A DNA stretch of 50,495 nt from Mycobacterium szulgai (GCF_002116635.1 NZ_LQPW01000152.1:1-50495); one strand, 5' to 3'. Shown: positions 8,507 through 16,339, numbered from the stretch's first letter. Numbers and translations are program-made. Notes: generated from the sequence alone by a model not told the origin.

Positions 8507-9276
8507 TAACCACTGAGCAGCCGACGCAGTCGTCCTAAGGCTGCCGGTCCCACCTGGCTGCAAATCCGCGCGGGGTCGCGAGGTCGGCGGCCCCACAGCA
8601 GCAATACGCGCGCTGCAGCGTCTGTTTCCAGTGTGGCTGGCCCGCGTGGTTCTGCGAGTTCGATGGCGGCGCGGTCGGCGTCTGCGCTGATTACGACATC
8701 GTCGGCGTCCGCGACGCGCAGTCGCGCCTCGATGTGCTCTCCGGGCCGTAACTGTTTGACGCCCTTGGCCAGCAGTGGCCGCCCTACCGCAACGACGCTG
8801 TGCGTGGTCATCCACGGCTGGGCAAGCGGTGCTTGGGCGGCGGCTGGGACATTGCAGTCGCCGGTGACGTCCCAGCCGTGCAGGACCAGTTCCTCGCGCA
8901 TGTGTTCGGCGAACCACGGGACCTTCATCGTCCGGCCGGTCCATGCCACGTCGGTGTCCGGGGAGACGCCATCGGCCGCCTCGGCGACCTCGGTTAACGT
9001 GGCCATCCTGTCGTGCAGTGCCGCAAGCAGATCCGCCTCGTCCAGTGCGCGCAATGGCCCTTCGCGCTCTTCGAAGCCGCGGGTCCCGACGGGCTCGCCG
9101 GCCAGATGGCCGCCCAGCACCCGGGCCAGTTCTTCGGCGTTTCCGGCTTGATGGATGACGATGTCGCGCACGGTCCAGGCTTCACACCAGGTGCCCGCGT
9201 CCGGTCGGCGTCGCTGCACCGCGTCCAGGAATGGCTGCCACTCGGGGAATCGGTCTGCATCGATGCGTTGCCGCAT
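8503..9276 (-). CDS. Maleylpyruvate isomerase-like (MDMPI/DinB fold) protein
   Basis: This 257-residue protein has the mycothiol-dependent maleylpyruvate isomerase N-terminal (DinB-like four-helix) pattern: WCEAWTVRDIVIHQAGNAEELARVL at 30-54 and WFAEHMREELVLHGWDV at 121-137. H42, E129 and H133 match the His...Glu-x3-His metal triad of that family. The C-terminal part (about 150-257) is a small alpha/beta domain with GEHIEARLRVADADDVVI and DAAARVLLLWGRRP, seen in many actinobacterial members. The substrate is unknown; relatives use mycothiol in thiol-transfer or isomerisation. It starts 28 bp after the fbiC stop on the same strand, so it may be co-transcribed. I do not recall it between fbiC and TB8.4 in M. 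tuberculosis. Confidence 0.8.
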   Translation of the reverse strand: MRQRIDADRFPEWQPFLDAVQRRRPDAGTWCEAWTVRDIVIHQAGNAEELARVLGGHLAGEPVGTRGFEEREGPLRALDEADLLAALHDRMATLTEVAEAADGVSPDTDVAWTGRTMKVPWFAEHMREELVLHGWDVTGDCNVPAAAQAPLAQPWMTTHSVVAVGRPLLAKGVKQLRPGEHIEARLRVADADDVVISADADRAAIELAEPRGPATLETDAAARVLLLWGRRPRDPARICSQVGPAALGRLRRLLSGY

Positions 9277-9304
9277 GGCGCCGGTATACCCCTTGAGAAC
9301 CGGG

Positions 9305-11884
9305 TTATGCCGCCCGCGGTGCGTAGGTGGTAGTGCGCTGGCGCGCCGGGCGTCCGATGCCCTCGGCGATCGCGACCAGCTCGGCGACGGTCTTGGCCGA
9401 CCCGTATTCGGAACCGGCCATCCGCGAGATGGTCTCCTCCATCAGCGTGCCGCCCAAGTCGTTGGCACCGCCGTTGAGCATCACCTGGGTGCGCTCGACG
9501 CCCAGCTTCACCCAGCTGGTCTGGATGTGGGAGATGCGGCCGTGCAACATGATTCGCGCCAGGGCATGTACGGCCCGGTTGTCGCGATGCGTCGGCCCGG
9601 GCCGCGCCGCACCCGCCAGATACAACGGCGAATTCTGGTGAACGAAAGGCAACGGCACGAACTCGGTGAAGCCGCCGGTTCGGTCCTGGATACCGCGCAG
9701 CACGTTCAGATGCCCGATCCAGTGCCGGGGGCTGTCGACATGGCCGTACATCATCGTCGACGACGACCGCAGGCCCACCTCGTGTGCGGTCGTCACGATC
9801 TCGATCCACAGCGATGTCGGCAGCTTGCCCTTGGTGAGCACCCAGCGCACCTCGTCGTCCAAAATCTCGGCGGCGGTGCCCGGGATCGTGTCCAGCCCGG
9901 CTTCCCGCAGGCTGATCAGCCACTCGCGGATGCTCAGCCCGCTCTTGGTCACCCCGTTGGCGACCTCCATTGGGGAGAACGCGTGCACGTGCATCGAGGG
10001 CACCCGCGCCTTGACCGCACGCACCAGATCGGCGTAGCCGGTCACCGGCAGCTCGGGGTCGATCCCGCCCTGCATGCACACCTCGGTGGCACCGGCGACA
10101 TGCGCCTCCCACGCCCGGTCGCCGACCTCGGCGGCCGACAGCGAGTACGCGTCGGCGTCACCCTTGCGCTGGGCGAAGGCACAGAACCGGCAACCGGTGT
10201 AGCAGATGTTGGTGAAGTTGATGTTGCGGTTGACCACAAAGGTCACCTCGTCGCCCACCGCCTCGCGGCGCAGCGAATCGGCCAGCGCGGTAACAGCTTC
10301 CAGGGCTGCACCGTCGGCCGTGGCCAACGCCAGATACTCGTCGTCGGTGCAGCCCGCCGGGTCGCGTTCGGCCGAACGAAGCGCGGCCAGCACATCGGTG
10401 TCGATGCGCTCGGGTGCCCGCGCCGCCAGCTCGTGCACTTGGGAACGGATCGATTCCCAATCCCCGAAGGCACTTTCGAGGTCGCTGCGGGCTTCGGTGT
10501 TGCGGCCCTCGGTGTCGATTGCGGCGTTGAGATCAACCCGCCCCGCCGAACCGACCTCGTCGGGTTCCTGCCAGGGCAGGCCCACCGGGTTGATGTCGCG
10601 GGCAAAGCCGGTAGCCGGATCGGCAAGTGCCACGACATGTCCGCGCACCCGCGGGTCGATCCAGGCCGCACCCGCCTGCACGTACTTGGGCTGCGCCGTC
10701 AGCCGCTGCACCAGTTCGTAACCGGCCTCGGCTGTGACGGCTGCCAGATCAGCCAGCGCCGGCCAGGGCCGTTCGGGATTGACGTGATCGGGCGTCAGCG
10801 GTGACACACCACCCCAGTCGTCGACGCCGGCGCCGATCAGCGCCAGGCACTCGTCGCGCGCCACCAGGTTCGGGGGCGCCTGAATCCGCATGCCGGGGCC
10901 CAGCACCAGCCGCGCCACCGCCACCGTGGCGAGATAGTCCTCGATTCCGGTGTCCGGCACCGCCGCCATGGCCGTGTTCTCCTTGGCCCGGAAGTTCTGC
11001 ACGATCACTTCTTGAATGTGGCCGAACTCCTTGTGCGACTTGCGAATCGCGTGCAAGGTGTCGGCACGTTCGGCCAGCGTCTCGCCGATACCGACCAGCA
11101 GGCCGGTGGTGAACGGTATGGACAGCCGGCCGGCATCGGTCAGTGCGCGCAACCGCACCGCCGGATCCTTGTCCGGACTACCGTAGTGGGCAAGACCCTT
11201 CGTCTCGAACAGCCGTCGCGACGTCGTCTCCAGCATCATGCCCATCGACGGCGCCACCGGCTTGAGCCGCGACATCTCCGACCAGCTCATCACTCCCGGG
11301 TTCAGGTGCGGCAGTAATCCGGTCTCCTCGAGGACCCGGATCGCCATGGCCCGCACATAGGACAGCGTGGAGTCGTAGCCGCGTTGGCCAAGCCATTCCC
11401 GGGCCTCCGGCCATCTATCCTCGGGCCGGTCACCGAGAGTGAATAGTGCTTCCTTGCAACCGAGTTCGGCTCCCCGCCGAGCTACATCGAGTAGCTCGTC
11501 GGGCTCCATATACATGCCGACTCCCCGGGCGCGCAGCTTGCCCGGCACCGTGACGAACGTGCAGTAGTGGCAATTGTCACGACACAGATGGGTGATGGGA
11601 ATGAAGACCTTGCGCGAGTAGGTGATCGGCAAGCGGCCGTGCGGACCGTGCCGGCCGGCGGACTCGAGGCCCGCGTCGCGCACCCGCGCTGCGCTGGCAC
11701 ACAGGTCGGCCAGGTCGTCACTGCGCGCGGTCATCGCCAGGGCCGCCTCGTCGATATTGAGTGCGACGCCGTCACGGGCCCGCCGTAGCACCCGTCGCAA
11801 CGCGCCATGCTCTGATCGCTCTGCTTTCACAGGCACGCTGCTGTAACTTCCCCGCGACCTGGTTTCATCCGCGCGTCTCACCAT
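9305..11884 (-). CDS. fbiC: F420 biosynthesis protein FbiC (FO synthase)
   Basis: This fused CofG-CofH radical SAM enzyme couples 5-amino-6-ribitylaminouracil with tyrosine to make FO, the chromophore of coenzyme F420. Two [4Fe-4S]-SAM motifs are visible: C101-x3-C105-x2-C108 (CRDNCHYC) in the CofG half and C561-x3-C565-x2-C568 (CYTGCRFC) in the CofH half. The ATG at 11884 gives 859 residues, close to the 856 of M. tuberculosis; the frame is open further upstream and no strong ribosome site marks the start, so the first 20-30 residues are uncertain. Conservation begins at about LRRVLRRARDG. The gene diverges from the PE12-like gene across 158 bp. An Rv1155-like probable F420-binding protein lies elsewhere in the window. 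Confidence 0.94.
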   Translation of the reverse strand: MVRRADETRSRGSYSSVPVKAERSEHGALRRVLRRARDGVALNIDEAALAMTARSDDLADLCASAARVRDAGLESAGRHGPHGRLPITYSRKVFIPITHLCRDNCHYCTFVTVPGKLRARGVGMYMEPDELLDVARRGAELGCKEALFTLGDRPEDRWPEAREWLGQRGYDSTLSYVRAMAIRVLEETGLLPHLNPGVMSWSEMSRLKPVAPSMGMMLETTSRRLFETKGLAHYGSPDKDPAVRLRALTDAGRLSIPFTTGLLVGIGETLAERADTLHAIRKSHKEFGHIQEVIVQNFRAKENTAMAAVPDTGIEDYLATVAVARLVLGPGMRIQAPPNLVARDECLALIGAGVDDWGGVSPLTPDHVNPERPWPALADLAAVTAEAGYELVQRLTAQPKYVQAGAAWIDPRVRGHVVALADPATGFARDINPVGLPWQEPDEVGSAGRVDLNAAIDTEGRNTEARSDLESAFGDWESIRSQVHELAARAPERIDTDVLAALRSAERDPAGCTDDEYLALATADGAALEAVTALADSLRREAVGDEVTFVVNRNINFTNICYTGCRFCAFAQRKGDADAYSLSAAEVGDRAWEAHVAGATEVCMQGGIDPELPVTGYADLVRAVKARVPSMHVHAFSPMEVANGVTKSGLSIREWLISLREAGLDTIPGTAAEILDDEVRWVLTKGKLPTSLWIEIVTTAHEVGLRSSSTMMYGHVDSPRHWIGHLNVLRGIQDRTGGFTEFVPLPFVHQNSPLYLAGAARPGPTHRDNRAVHALARIMLHGRISHIQTSWVKLGVERTQVMLNGGANDLGGTLMEETISRMAGSEYGSAKTVAELVAIAEGIGRPARQRTTTYAPRAA

Positions 11885-12042
11885 GTGAGACAGCGGCAAC
11901 CTTTGGTGCCATACGGGCAACAGTAGCGTCCGGCCGCCGGCAACACGCGATCGACCATCCTGCGCCAGTACGGGCACGCGAAGCCGCTGATCGCGATACG
12001 ATCTCCGGCAGCCGTGCAGTATTAAGCAGGGGGTCTACACCG

Positions 12043-12909
12043 ATGTCGTTCATGTTCGCCACGCCGGAAGCACTGGCGGCGGCAGCGTCTGACATAGCCG
12101 GTATCGGTTCAGGCATCACCGCGGCGAATGCTGCGGCCTCAGTCCCGACCACCGGAGTCCTGGCATCGGCCGCTGACAGCGTTTCGACGCAGGTCGCAGC
12201 CCTCTTGTCGGCCCACGGCCAGGGTTACCAGCAGATCAGCGCCAAGCTGGCGACGTTTCACGACCAGTTTGTGGCGGCCCTGAACGCGGGCGCGAACTCG
12301 TATGCCTCCGCCGAGGCCGGCGCGGCGAACGCCCTGGCCAGCGCGGCAAAGTCGCCGGCCGCCGCGCTGCTCGGCCAGCCGCTGGCCGCCGTGAACGGCG
12401 CCGTGGGCAGTGCCTCCAATGCCGTCGCGCGAGTTCAGAGTGCGGTCGCGGCGGCCCTTGGGCCCAGCCCGCTGGCGCTCGCGCCCACCGGGGGGATCGG
12501 CGCCCTCGCGGCATCGAGCGGGTTGCTGAGTCCCATTGCGGGCGCCGCCGGCAGCGCGGCGGCGGCACCCGCGGCGGTCATCCCCGTCACGCTGGCGACC
12601 GCCATCGAGAACTTCTACCTGTTCGCCGAGCCGTACGTGCAGTACGGCTTCGAACTCGCCGCCTGGGCTGCCGGCTGGGTGCCCTATATCGGCATCTTGG
12701 CACCGCAGATCAACATCTTCTACAACCTGTTCGAGCCCATGGTCCAAAGCGGCCTGTTCAATACGCTTGACTGGCTGAGTGGGCAGATCACCTTCGCTTC
12801 GGGGCTGAGCAATTTCTGGTCGGCCACCACGCAGTCGGTTAACCAATTCATCTACAACGAGTACTACTGGCTGCGCGGCTTCCTGCCGCCGTGGCCGCCG
12901 CTTCCCTAG
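12043..12909 (+). CDS. PE family protein, PE12-like
   Basis: The first 95 or so residues of this 288-residue protein are a PE domain (MSFMFATPEALAAAASDIAGIG, Pro-Glu at 8-9) ending in the ESX secretion signature Y-x3-E (YASAE). A linker with Ala-rich segments follows. The C-terminal 90 residues are hydrophobic and conserved with Rv1172c (PE12): EPYVQYGFELAAWAAGWVPY, then GILAPQINIFYNLFEP and a Pro-rich end, WLRGFLPPWPPLP. The tail may contact membrane. A GCAGGGGG stretch ends about 10 nt before the ATG. It sits between fbiC and the Rv1171-like gene as in M. tuberculosis, and its stop lies 7 bp from that convergent gene. Its function is unknown. Confidence 0.9.
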   Translation: MSFMFATPEALAAAASDIAGIGSGITAANAAASVPTTGVLASAADSVSTQVAALLSAHGQGYQQISAKLATFHDQFVAALNAGANSYASAEAGAANALASAAKSPAAALLGQPLAAVNGAVGSASNAVARVQSAVAAALGPSPLALAPTGGIGALAASSGLLSPIAGAAGSAAAAPAAVIPVTLATAIENFYLFAEPYVQYGFELAAWAAGWVPYIGILAPQINIFYNLFEPMVQSGLFNTLDWLSGQITFASGLSNFWSATTQSVNQFIYNEYYWLRGFLPPWPPLP

Positions 12910-12916
12910 CCGGCCT

Positions 12917-13333
12917 TCAGCCGTGGTGGCGATGCCGCCACAGTACCCAGGCCGGCGGCGCCACTCCCAGCACGATGAGCATCAGCGCGCCGTAGGCCAT
13001 CACTCCGTGGCCACCCAGGATGACGTCGTCGCCGGGACCGCCCAAACTCATGCCCGCGACAGTCAACAGCCAGGTCCACAAGGGCAGCGCGGCCACCCGC
13101 GGGGATTTCGTCCATCGCGCGGCGGCCCACACGAGGGCGGCGTTCACCAGGCCGCTGATCAACGCGCTTATCGGAAAGGGGATAGAGCCGATATAGGAAG
13201 GCATCAGCAACGCCCCGGCCAATGCCGACAGCACACCGTCGACGGCTAACAGCGCCAGGACAACAAACCGAATTGCGGGATCTGTCGCGCCGGTCTCTTC
13301 ACCGGCCGGCGCGTGCCATGTCGTTTCGGTCAG
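12917..13333 (-). CDS. Small integral membrane protein (Rv1171-like), start uncertain
   Basis: The conserved part is 138 residues from LTETTWHAPAGEE, with four probable membrane segments: FVVLALLAVDGVLSALAG, PFPISALISGLVNAALVWAA, VAALPLWTWLLTVAGMSL and GVMAYGALMLIVLGVAPPAW. No enzyme motif is visible. The start is a puzzle. The frame has no ATG near the homology; a CTG at 13333 overlaps the stop of the 35-aa ORF upstream as CTGA, which suggests coupled initiation, and an in-frame GTG at 13378 without a good ribosome site is the alternative. The gene follows mshB on the same strand as Rv1171 follows Rv1170. A link to mycothiol is not shown. Confidence 0.75.
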   Translation of the reverse strand: MTETTWHAPAGEETGATDPAIRFVVLALLAVDGVLSALAGALLMPSYIGSIPFPISALISGLVNAALVWAAARWTKSPRVAALPLWTWLLTVAGMSLGGPGDDVILGGHGVMAYGALMLIVLGVAPPAWVLWRHRHHG

Positions 13334-13437
13334 GTTGGGACGCTGTCGATCTGCGAAAGTATCGAGCCGAGAACCCACTGCAGGCTGTCTAGCCGGTCCT
13401 GCCAGTGCTGCAGGTTGGGGTCCAGGTCGGGGTCCAT
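13330..13437 (-). CDS. Putative 35-aa small protein between mshB and the Rv1171-like gene
   Basis: An ATG at 13437 is preceded by a strong Shine-Dalgarno stretch, GGAAGGAA, about 6 nt upstream on the minus strand. It opens a 35-codon frame starting MDPDLDPNLQHWQDRLDSLQ and ending in IDSVPT. The peptide is acidic at the front and then amphipathic, with two Trp, so a short helix at the membrane surface or a subunit-like role is possible. Its TGA (13330-13332) overlaps a possible CTG start of the membrane protein. Either it is a true small gene coupled to that protein, or it is a translated leader. It begins 56 nt after the mshB stop. I do not recognise a family. Confidence 0.55.
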   Translation of the reverse strand: MDPDLDPNLQHWQDRLDSLQWVLGSILSQIDSVPT

Positions 13438-13493
13438 GCAAGTTTCCTTCCGTGCCTGCCTGATTGCCTGCCTGATTTGAAGCCATCATCAGC

Positions 13494-14396
13494 CTATGCG
13501 CCGGACGCGGTGAAGCCCAGACCGGCGAGCAGATCCGTCTCCCAACCGCGTTCGTCACGATCGCCCGCCGCGCCTGCGACCAGAACGTAGTGTTCCTGCG
13601 CACCGATGGGCAGGGCCAGGTTGTTCGACAGCGCGCACGCCCGGCCGGTCGGTCCCACGACGACCTGGGTCGCGTGTGCGGCCAGCGCCGCGACTTTGGC
13701 GGCATGGGCAGCCGCGTCGGCTGCGACGACGGCAGTGATGTCCTCGTCGGAGTAGGCGAAGGGGATCTCCTCGGGCGGCAGCATCCAGTCGGGTCGCAGA
13801 TCGTCAGGACCCAGCGCACGCACGCCCGAAACCACTGAGCTCAGGGCCAGGACGGTCCAGTAGAACTTCGGTACGGCCCACGGCTCGCCCGGGAAATCGC
13901 CGGTGCCACGGCCGGCGGCGGCGACTGCAGCCGTGGTGATGGCGTGGGTGTGAATGTGGTCGGGATGGCCGTAGCCGCCGTTCGGGTCGTAGGTCACCAC
14001 GACGTGTGGTCGCAGTTCGCGGATGATCGCGACCAGCGCGCCGACGGCCTCGGATTCGTCAGCGTCGACGAACCTGCGCCGGCTGCGCTGCTCGGTACCG
14101 GCCATGCCGGAGTCGCGCCAGCGGCCCGCGCCGCCCAGATATACGGGTCCACTGACGCCCAATGCGTGCAACGCCGCGGTGAGCTCGGCGATCCGGTAGC
14201 CGCCGAGCTGGTCGGCATGATCGACCGCCAGCTGGGCCCAGCGCTCCCCGATCACCTCGCCCTCCTCGCCCAGCGTGCAGGTGACGACGTGGACTTCTGC
14301 GCCGCGCGCAGTGTAGTGGGCGATGCTGGCGCCGTTGCTGAGACTCTCGTCGTCCGGGTGTGCGTGCACGAATAGCAGCCGCGGCGTCTCAGACAT
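13494..14396 (-). CDS. mshB: GlcNAc-Ins deacetylase MshB (mycothiol synthesis)
   Basis: This 300-residue zinc metal-dependent deacetylase of the LmbE/PIG-L family removes the acetyl group from 1-D-myo-inosityl-2-acetamido-2-deoxy-alpha-D-glucopyranoside, the second committed step to mycothiol. The zinc ligands H13, D16 and H147 and catalytic D15 are visible in VHAHPDDESLSNG and YDPNGGYGHPDHIHTH. The ATG at 14396 precedes the conserved beta strand directly. The orthologue is Rv1170. Immediately upstream is the regulatory region of the divergent PE-PPE pair, so the two promoters share about 135 bp. Confidence 0.95.
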   Translation of the reverse strand: MSETPRLLFVHAHPDDESLSNGASIAHYTARGAEVHVVTCTLGEEGEVIGERWAQLAVDHADQLGGYRIAELTAALHALGVSGPVYLGGAGRWRDSGMAGTEQRSRRRFVDADESEAVGALVAIIRELRPHVVVTYDPNGGYGHPDHIHTHAITTAAVAAAGRGTGDFPGEPWAVPKFYWTVLALSSVVSGVRALGPDDLRPDWMLPPEEIPFAYSDEDITAVVAADAAAHAAKVAALAAHATQVVVGPTGRACALSNNLALPIGAQEHYVLVAGAAGDRDERGWETDLLAGLGFTASGA

Positions 14397-14442
14397 GGAC
14401 GCACCCTACCCGCCGCGGCGGGACGGCTGGAAAATTCGGCCT

Positions 14443-14464
14443 TAGTAGACGATTTCGTTTACTA
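14443..14464. promoter_or_regulatory. 22-bp inverted repeat, candidate TetR operator
   Basis: The left half TAGTAGACGAT pairs with the right half TTCGTTTACTA at 9 of 11 positions. It lies between mshB and the PE-PPE pair, 67 bp before the PE start, in unusually AT-rich DNA. It contains GTAGACG, which recurs inverted at 14505-14511 and, with one change, ahead of the tetR gene at 15699-15705. The size and symmetry suit a TetR dimer; binding is inferred. Confidence 0.6.
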
Positions 14465-14489
14465 ATTCACCGGGTTGCGCTAGCCTGCA

Positions 14490-14514
14490 TATAGTGAACG
14501 TTACCGTCTACAAT
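14490..14514 (+). promoter_or_regulatory. Candidate -10 (TATAGT) plus shared 19-bp element upstream of PE-PPE
   Basis: TATAGT at 14490-14495 resembles a mycobacterial -10. The next 19 bases (14496-14514, GAACGTTACCGTCTACAAT) match 15690-15708, upstream of the tetR start, at 17 of 19 positions. This suggests one regulator acting at both promoters. GGAGGCGAGG just before the PE ATG is the ribosome site. Confidence 0.5.
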
Positions 14515-14531
14515 ATGGAGGCGAGGCAAGC

Positions 14532-14831
14532 ATGCCATTCGTTATTACCCAGCCCGAGATCATGGCGGAGGCCGCCGCCGACCTACGCGCGATCGGTTCG
14601 GCGATGCGCACCCAGAATTCCGCCACGCTGCCCCCGACGACGGGATTGCTTCCCGCGGCGGCCGATGAGGTGTCGGCAGTGACCGCGGCGCAGTTCGCCG
14701 CACATGCGGCGACGTTCCAGGCGGTTGCCGCGCAGGCCAAGGCGATTCACGAGAGGTTCGTCGCGACCTTGGTCGCCGGCGCGGATGCATACCTCGCGAC
14801 CGAGGCCGCCAACGCCGCCGCCATTGGTTAA
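14532..14831 (+). CDS. PE family protein (PE-only, paired with PPE)
   Basis: This 99-residue protein consists only of a PE domain: MPFVITQPEIMAEAAADLRAIG with Pro-Glu at 8-9, and the secretion signature YLATE near the C-terminus. PE-only proteins form a helical heterodimer with the PPE protein encoded next to them and are exported by an ESX system. The PPE start is 14 bp downstream. A strong GGAGGCGAGG precedes the ATG. Position (after mshB, before a PPE and a tetR gene) matches PE11/PPE17/Rv1167c of M. tuberculosis, but the sequence is a canonical PE rather than the divergent LipX type, so orthology with PE11 is not claimed. Confidence 0.93.
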   Translation: MPFVITQPEIMAEAAADLRAIGSAMRTQNSATLPPTTGLLPAAADEVSAVTAAQFAAHAATFQAVAAQAKAIHERFVATLVAGADAYLATEAANAAAIG

Positions 14832-14845
14832 GGGACGGTACCGCA

Positions 14846-15805
14846 ATGGATTTCGCAGCACTGCCCCCAGAGATCAACTCCGCCAGGATGTACGCCGGCC
14901 CCGGCTCCGGCCCGATGCTGGCCGCCGCGGCCGCCTGGGATGAGATGTCCGCCGAGTTGTATCGGGCGGCCGCCTCGTTTACCGCGGTGATCTCTGGCCT
15001 GACGGACTCGGCCTGGCAAGGATTGTCGGCGGCGGCGATGGCCGCCGCGGCCGCCGGCCAGGTGGCTTGGACGACCACCGCCGCCGCGCTGGCCGAGCAC
15101 ACCGCAACCGCGGCCCGGGCCGCCGCCACGGCCTACGAAACGGCGTTCGCGATGACGGTGCCCCCGCCGCTGATCGCCGCCAACCGTGCAGTCCTGATGA
15201 CGTTGGTGGCCACCAATTTTCTGGGTCAGAACACACCGGCGATCGCAGCGACCGAGGCGCAGTACGGGCAGATGTGGGCCCAGGACGCCGCCGCGATGTA
15301 CGGCTACGCGGGAGCATCGGCAGCCGCGTCCACCCTGACGCCGTTCGCCGCGCCGGCGGGCCACGTATCGATCAGCGCGATGGAGATCGCAAGCCTGCCG
15401 TTGTTGGGGGTGCGGATCGCCACGATTCCGGCGACGTACATCACCGCGGCGCTCGGTGGCAAGAACGTCGGAAATATGTTGGAGCGCTTGAGCAACGCCG
15501 CGACTCCGGTGACCGCGACTCGGGTGACCGCCACTCCGATGACCGCGGCTCCGGTGACCGCGGCGCTGGGGCGGGCGGGTACCGTCGGCAAATTGTCGGT
15601 GCCGCGAAGCTGGGCAAGCACAAGCCCGGCGATAGAGACAGTCAACTTGGCCAGCGGTCGGATCAGTTATCCCGAGTCGCAACGAATAGGAACGTTACCG
15701 GCTACTATTGGCCAATGGCGCAGCCCTCGCAGACTATATCCAACCCGAACCGCAGCCGCCGGCGAGGCGAAGTGCTCGAACGCGCGCTCTATGCAGCCAC
15801 GTTAG
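14846..15805 (+). CDS. PPE family protein of SVP type with altered C-terminus overlapping tetR
   Basis: The PPE domain of this 319-residue protein spans about residues 1-180: MDFAALPPEINSARMYAGPGSGPML, the WQG (W-x-G) motif near residue 57, and LTPFAAPAG. Residues 219-238 are four pentapeptide repeats of the A-T-P-V-T type. The GKLSVPRSW motif (G-x-x-SVP-x-x-W) assigns it to the SVP subgroup. After that motif, family members usually carry a Gly/Ala-rich tail; here the tail becomes Arg/Pro-rich (QWRSPRRLYPTRTAAAGEAK). Its last 91 bases overlap the downstream tetR gene in another frame. The true C-terminus therefore looks lost by deletion or frameshift, and the present stop at 15805 may be fortuitous. 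Heterodimer partner: the PE just upstream. Confidence 0.85.
   Translation: MDFAALPPEINSARMYAGPGSGPMLAAAAAWDEMSAELYRAAASFTAVISGLTDSAWQGLSAAAMAAAAAGQVAWTTTAAALAEHTATAARAAATAYETAFAMTVPPPLIAANRAVLMTLVATNFLGQNTPAIAATEAQYGQMWAQDAAAMYGYAGASAAASTLTPFAAPAGHVSISAMEIASLPLLGVRIATIPATYITAALGGKNVGNMLERLSNAATPVTATRVTATPMTAAPVTAALGRAGTVGKLSVPRSWASTSPAIETVNLASGRISYPESQRIGTLPATIGQWRSPRRLYPTRTAAAGEAKCSNARSMQPR
15500..15559 (+). repeat. Four 15-bp tandem repeats in the PPE gene
   Basis: Units begin at 15500, 15515, 15530 and 15545, with consensus GCGACTCCGGTGACC and one to two changes per unit. They are in frame and encode ATPVT, ATRVT, ATPMT and AAPVT. Copy number could vary between strains. Confidence 0.85.
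15690..15708 (+). promoter_or_regulatory. Second copy of the 19-bp element, upstream of tetR
   Basis: GAACGTTACCGGCTACTAT differs at two of 19 positions from 14496-14514. It lies within the PPE 3' end and stops 6 bp before the tetR ATG (15715). A -10-like GAATAG precedes it. Autoregulation by the TetR protein is the simplest reading. Confidence 0.5.
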
Positions 15806-16329
15806 CCGAGCTGGCTTCGGTCGGGTACGGCGGACTGACCATGGAGGGCATCGCGGCGCGCGCCCAGACCGGCAAGGCCGCGCTGTACCGGCGTTGGGCC
15901 AGCAAGCATGACCTAGTGCTGGCCGCGCTGCTGCACGCCGTGCCGCCACTGCCCGAACCGCGCGCCAGCCGCTCAGCGCGGGAAAATCTGCTTGCGGTGT
16001 TTACCGCGCACCGAGATGTGCTGGCCGGCAAGACCGATTTTCCGGCGCTGGTCATCGTCAGCCAGCTGCTGCACGAGCCGGAACTGCGGGCCATCTTCGC
16101 CGACGCCGTGGTGGCCCCGCGCGTGAAGATCGTGGAGTCGATCCTGCAGAGCGCGGTTCAACAGGGCGACCTCCACCCGGCGACGGTGACCTCCTTGACA
16201 TCGCGCATCGGGCCCGCGCTGATCAACCAGCAATTCATGCTCACCGGTGTGCCACCCAACCGCCGCGAACTCGCGCTCATCGTCGACACCGTGATCCCCC
16301 CGAAAGAATCAGCGGCACAAGCCAATTGA
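15715..16329 (+). CDS. TetR family transcriptional regulator (Rv1167c-like)
   Basis: This 204-residue TetR repressor has its N-terminal helix-turn-helix at about 30-65 (GGLTMEGIAARAQTGKAALYRRWASKHDLVLAAL), followed by an all-helical ligand/dimer domain that fits the TetR_C type (FPALVIVSQLLHEPELRAIF and GPALINQQFMLTGVPP). The ATG at 15715 follows the shared 19-bp element. It lies downstream of the PE-PPE pair, as Rv1167c does after PE11-PPE17, so control of that pair and of itself is likely. The effector is unknown. It converges on the next PE gene, with 10 bp between stops. Confidence 0.92.
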   Translation: MAQPSQTISNPNRSRRRGEVLERALYAATLAELASVGYGGLTMEGIAARAQTGKAALYRRWASKHDLVLAALLHAVPPLPEPRASRSARENLLAVFTAHRDVLAGKTDFPALVIVSQLLHEPELRAIFADAVVAPRVKIVESILQSAVQQGDLHPATVTSLTSRIGPALINQQFMLTGVPPNRRELALIVDTVIPPKESAAQAN

Positions 16330-16339
16330 CCCTCGTCGA

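Noticed and set aside
9155..10804. A 549-residue frame antisense to fbiC
   Set aside because: No motifs; the two radical SAM clusters are on the minus strand.
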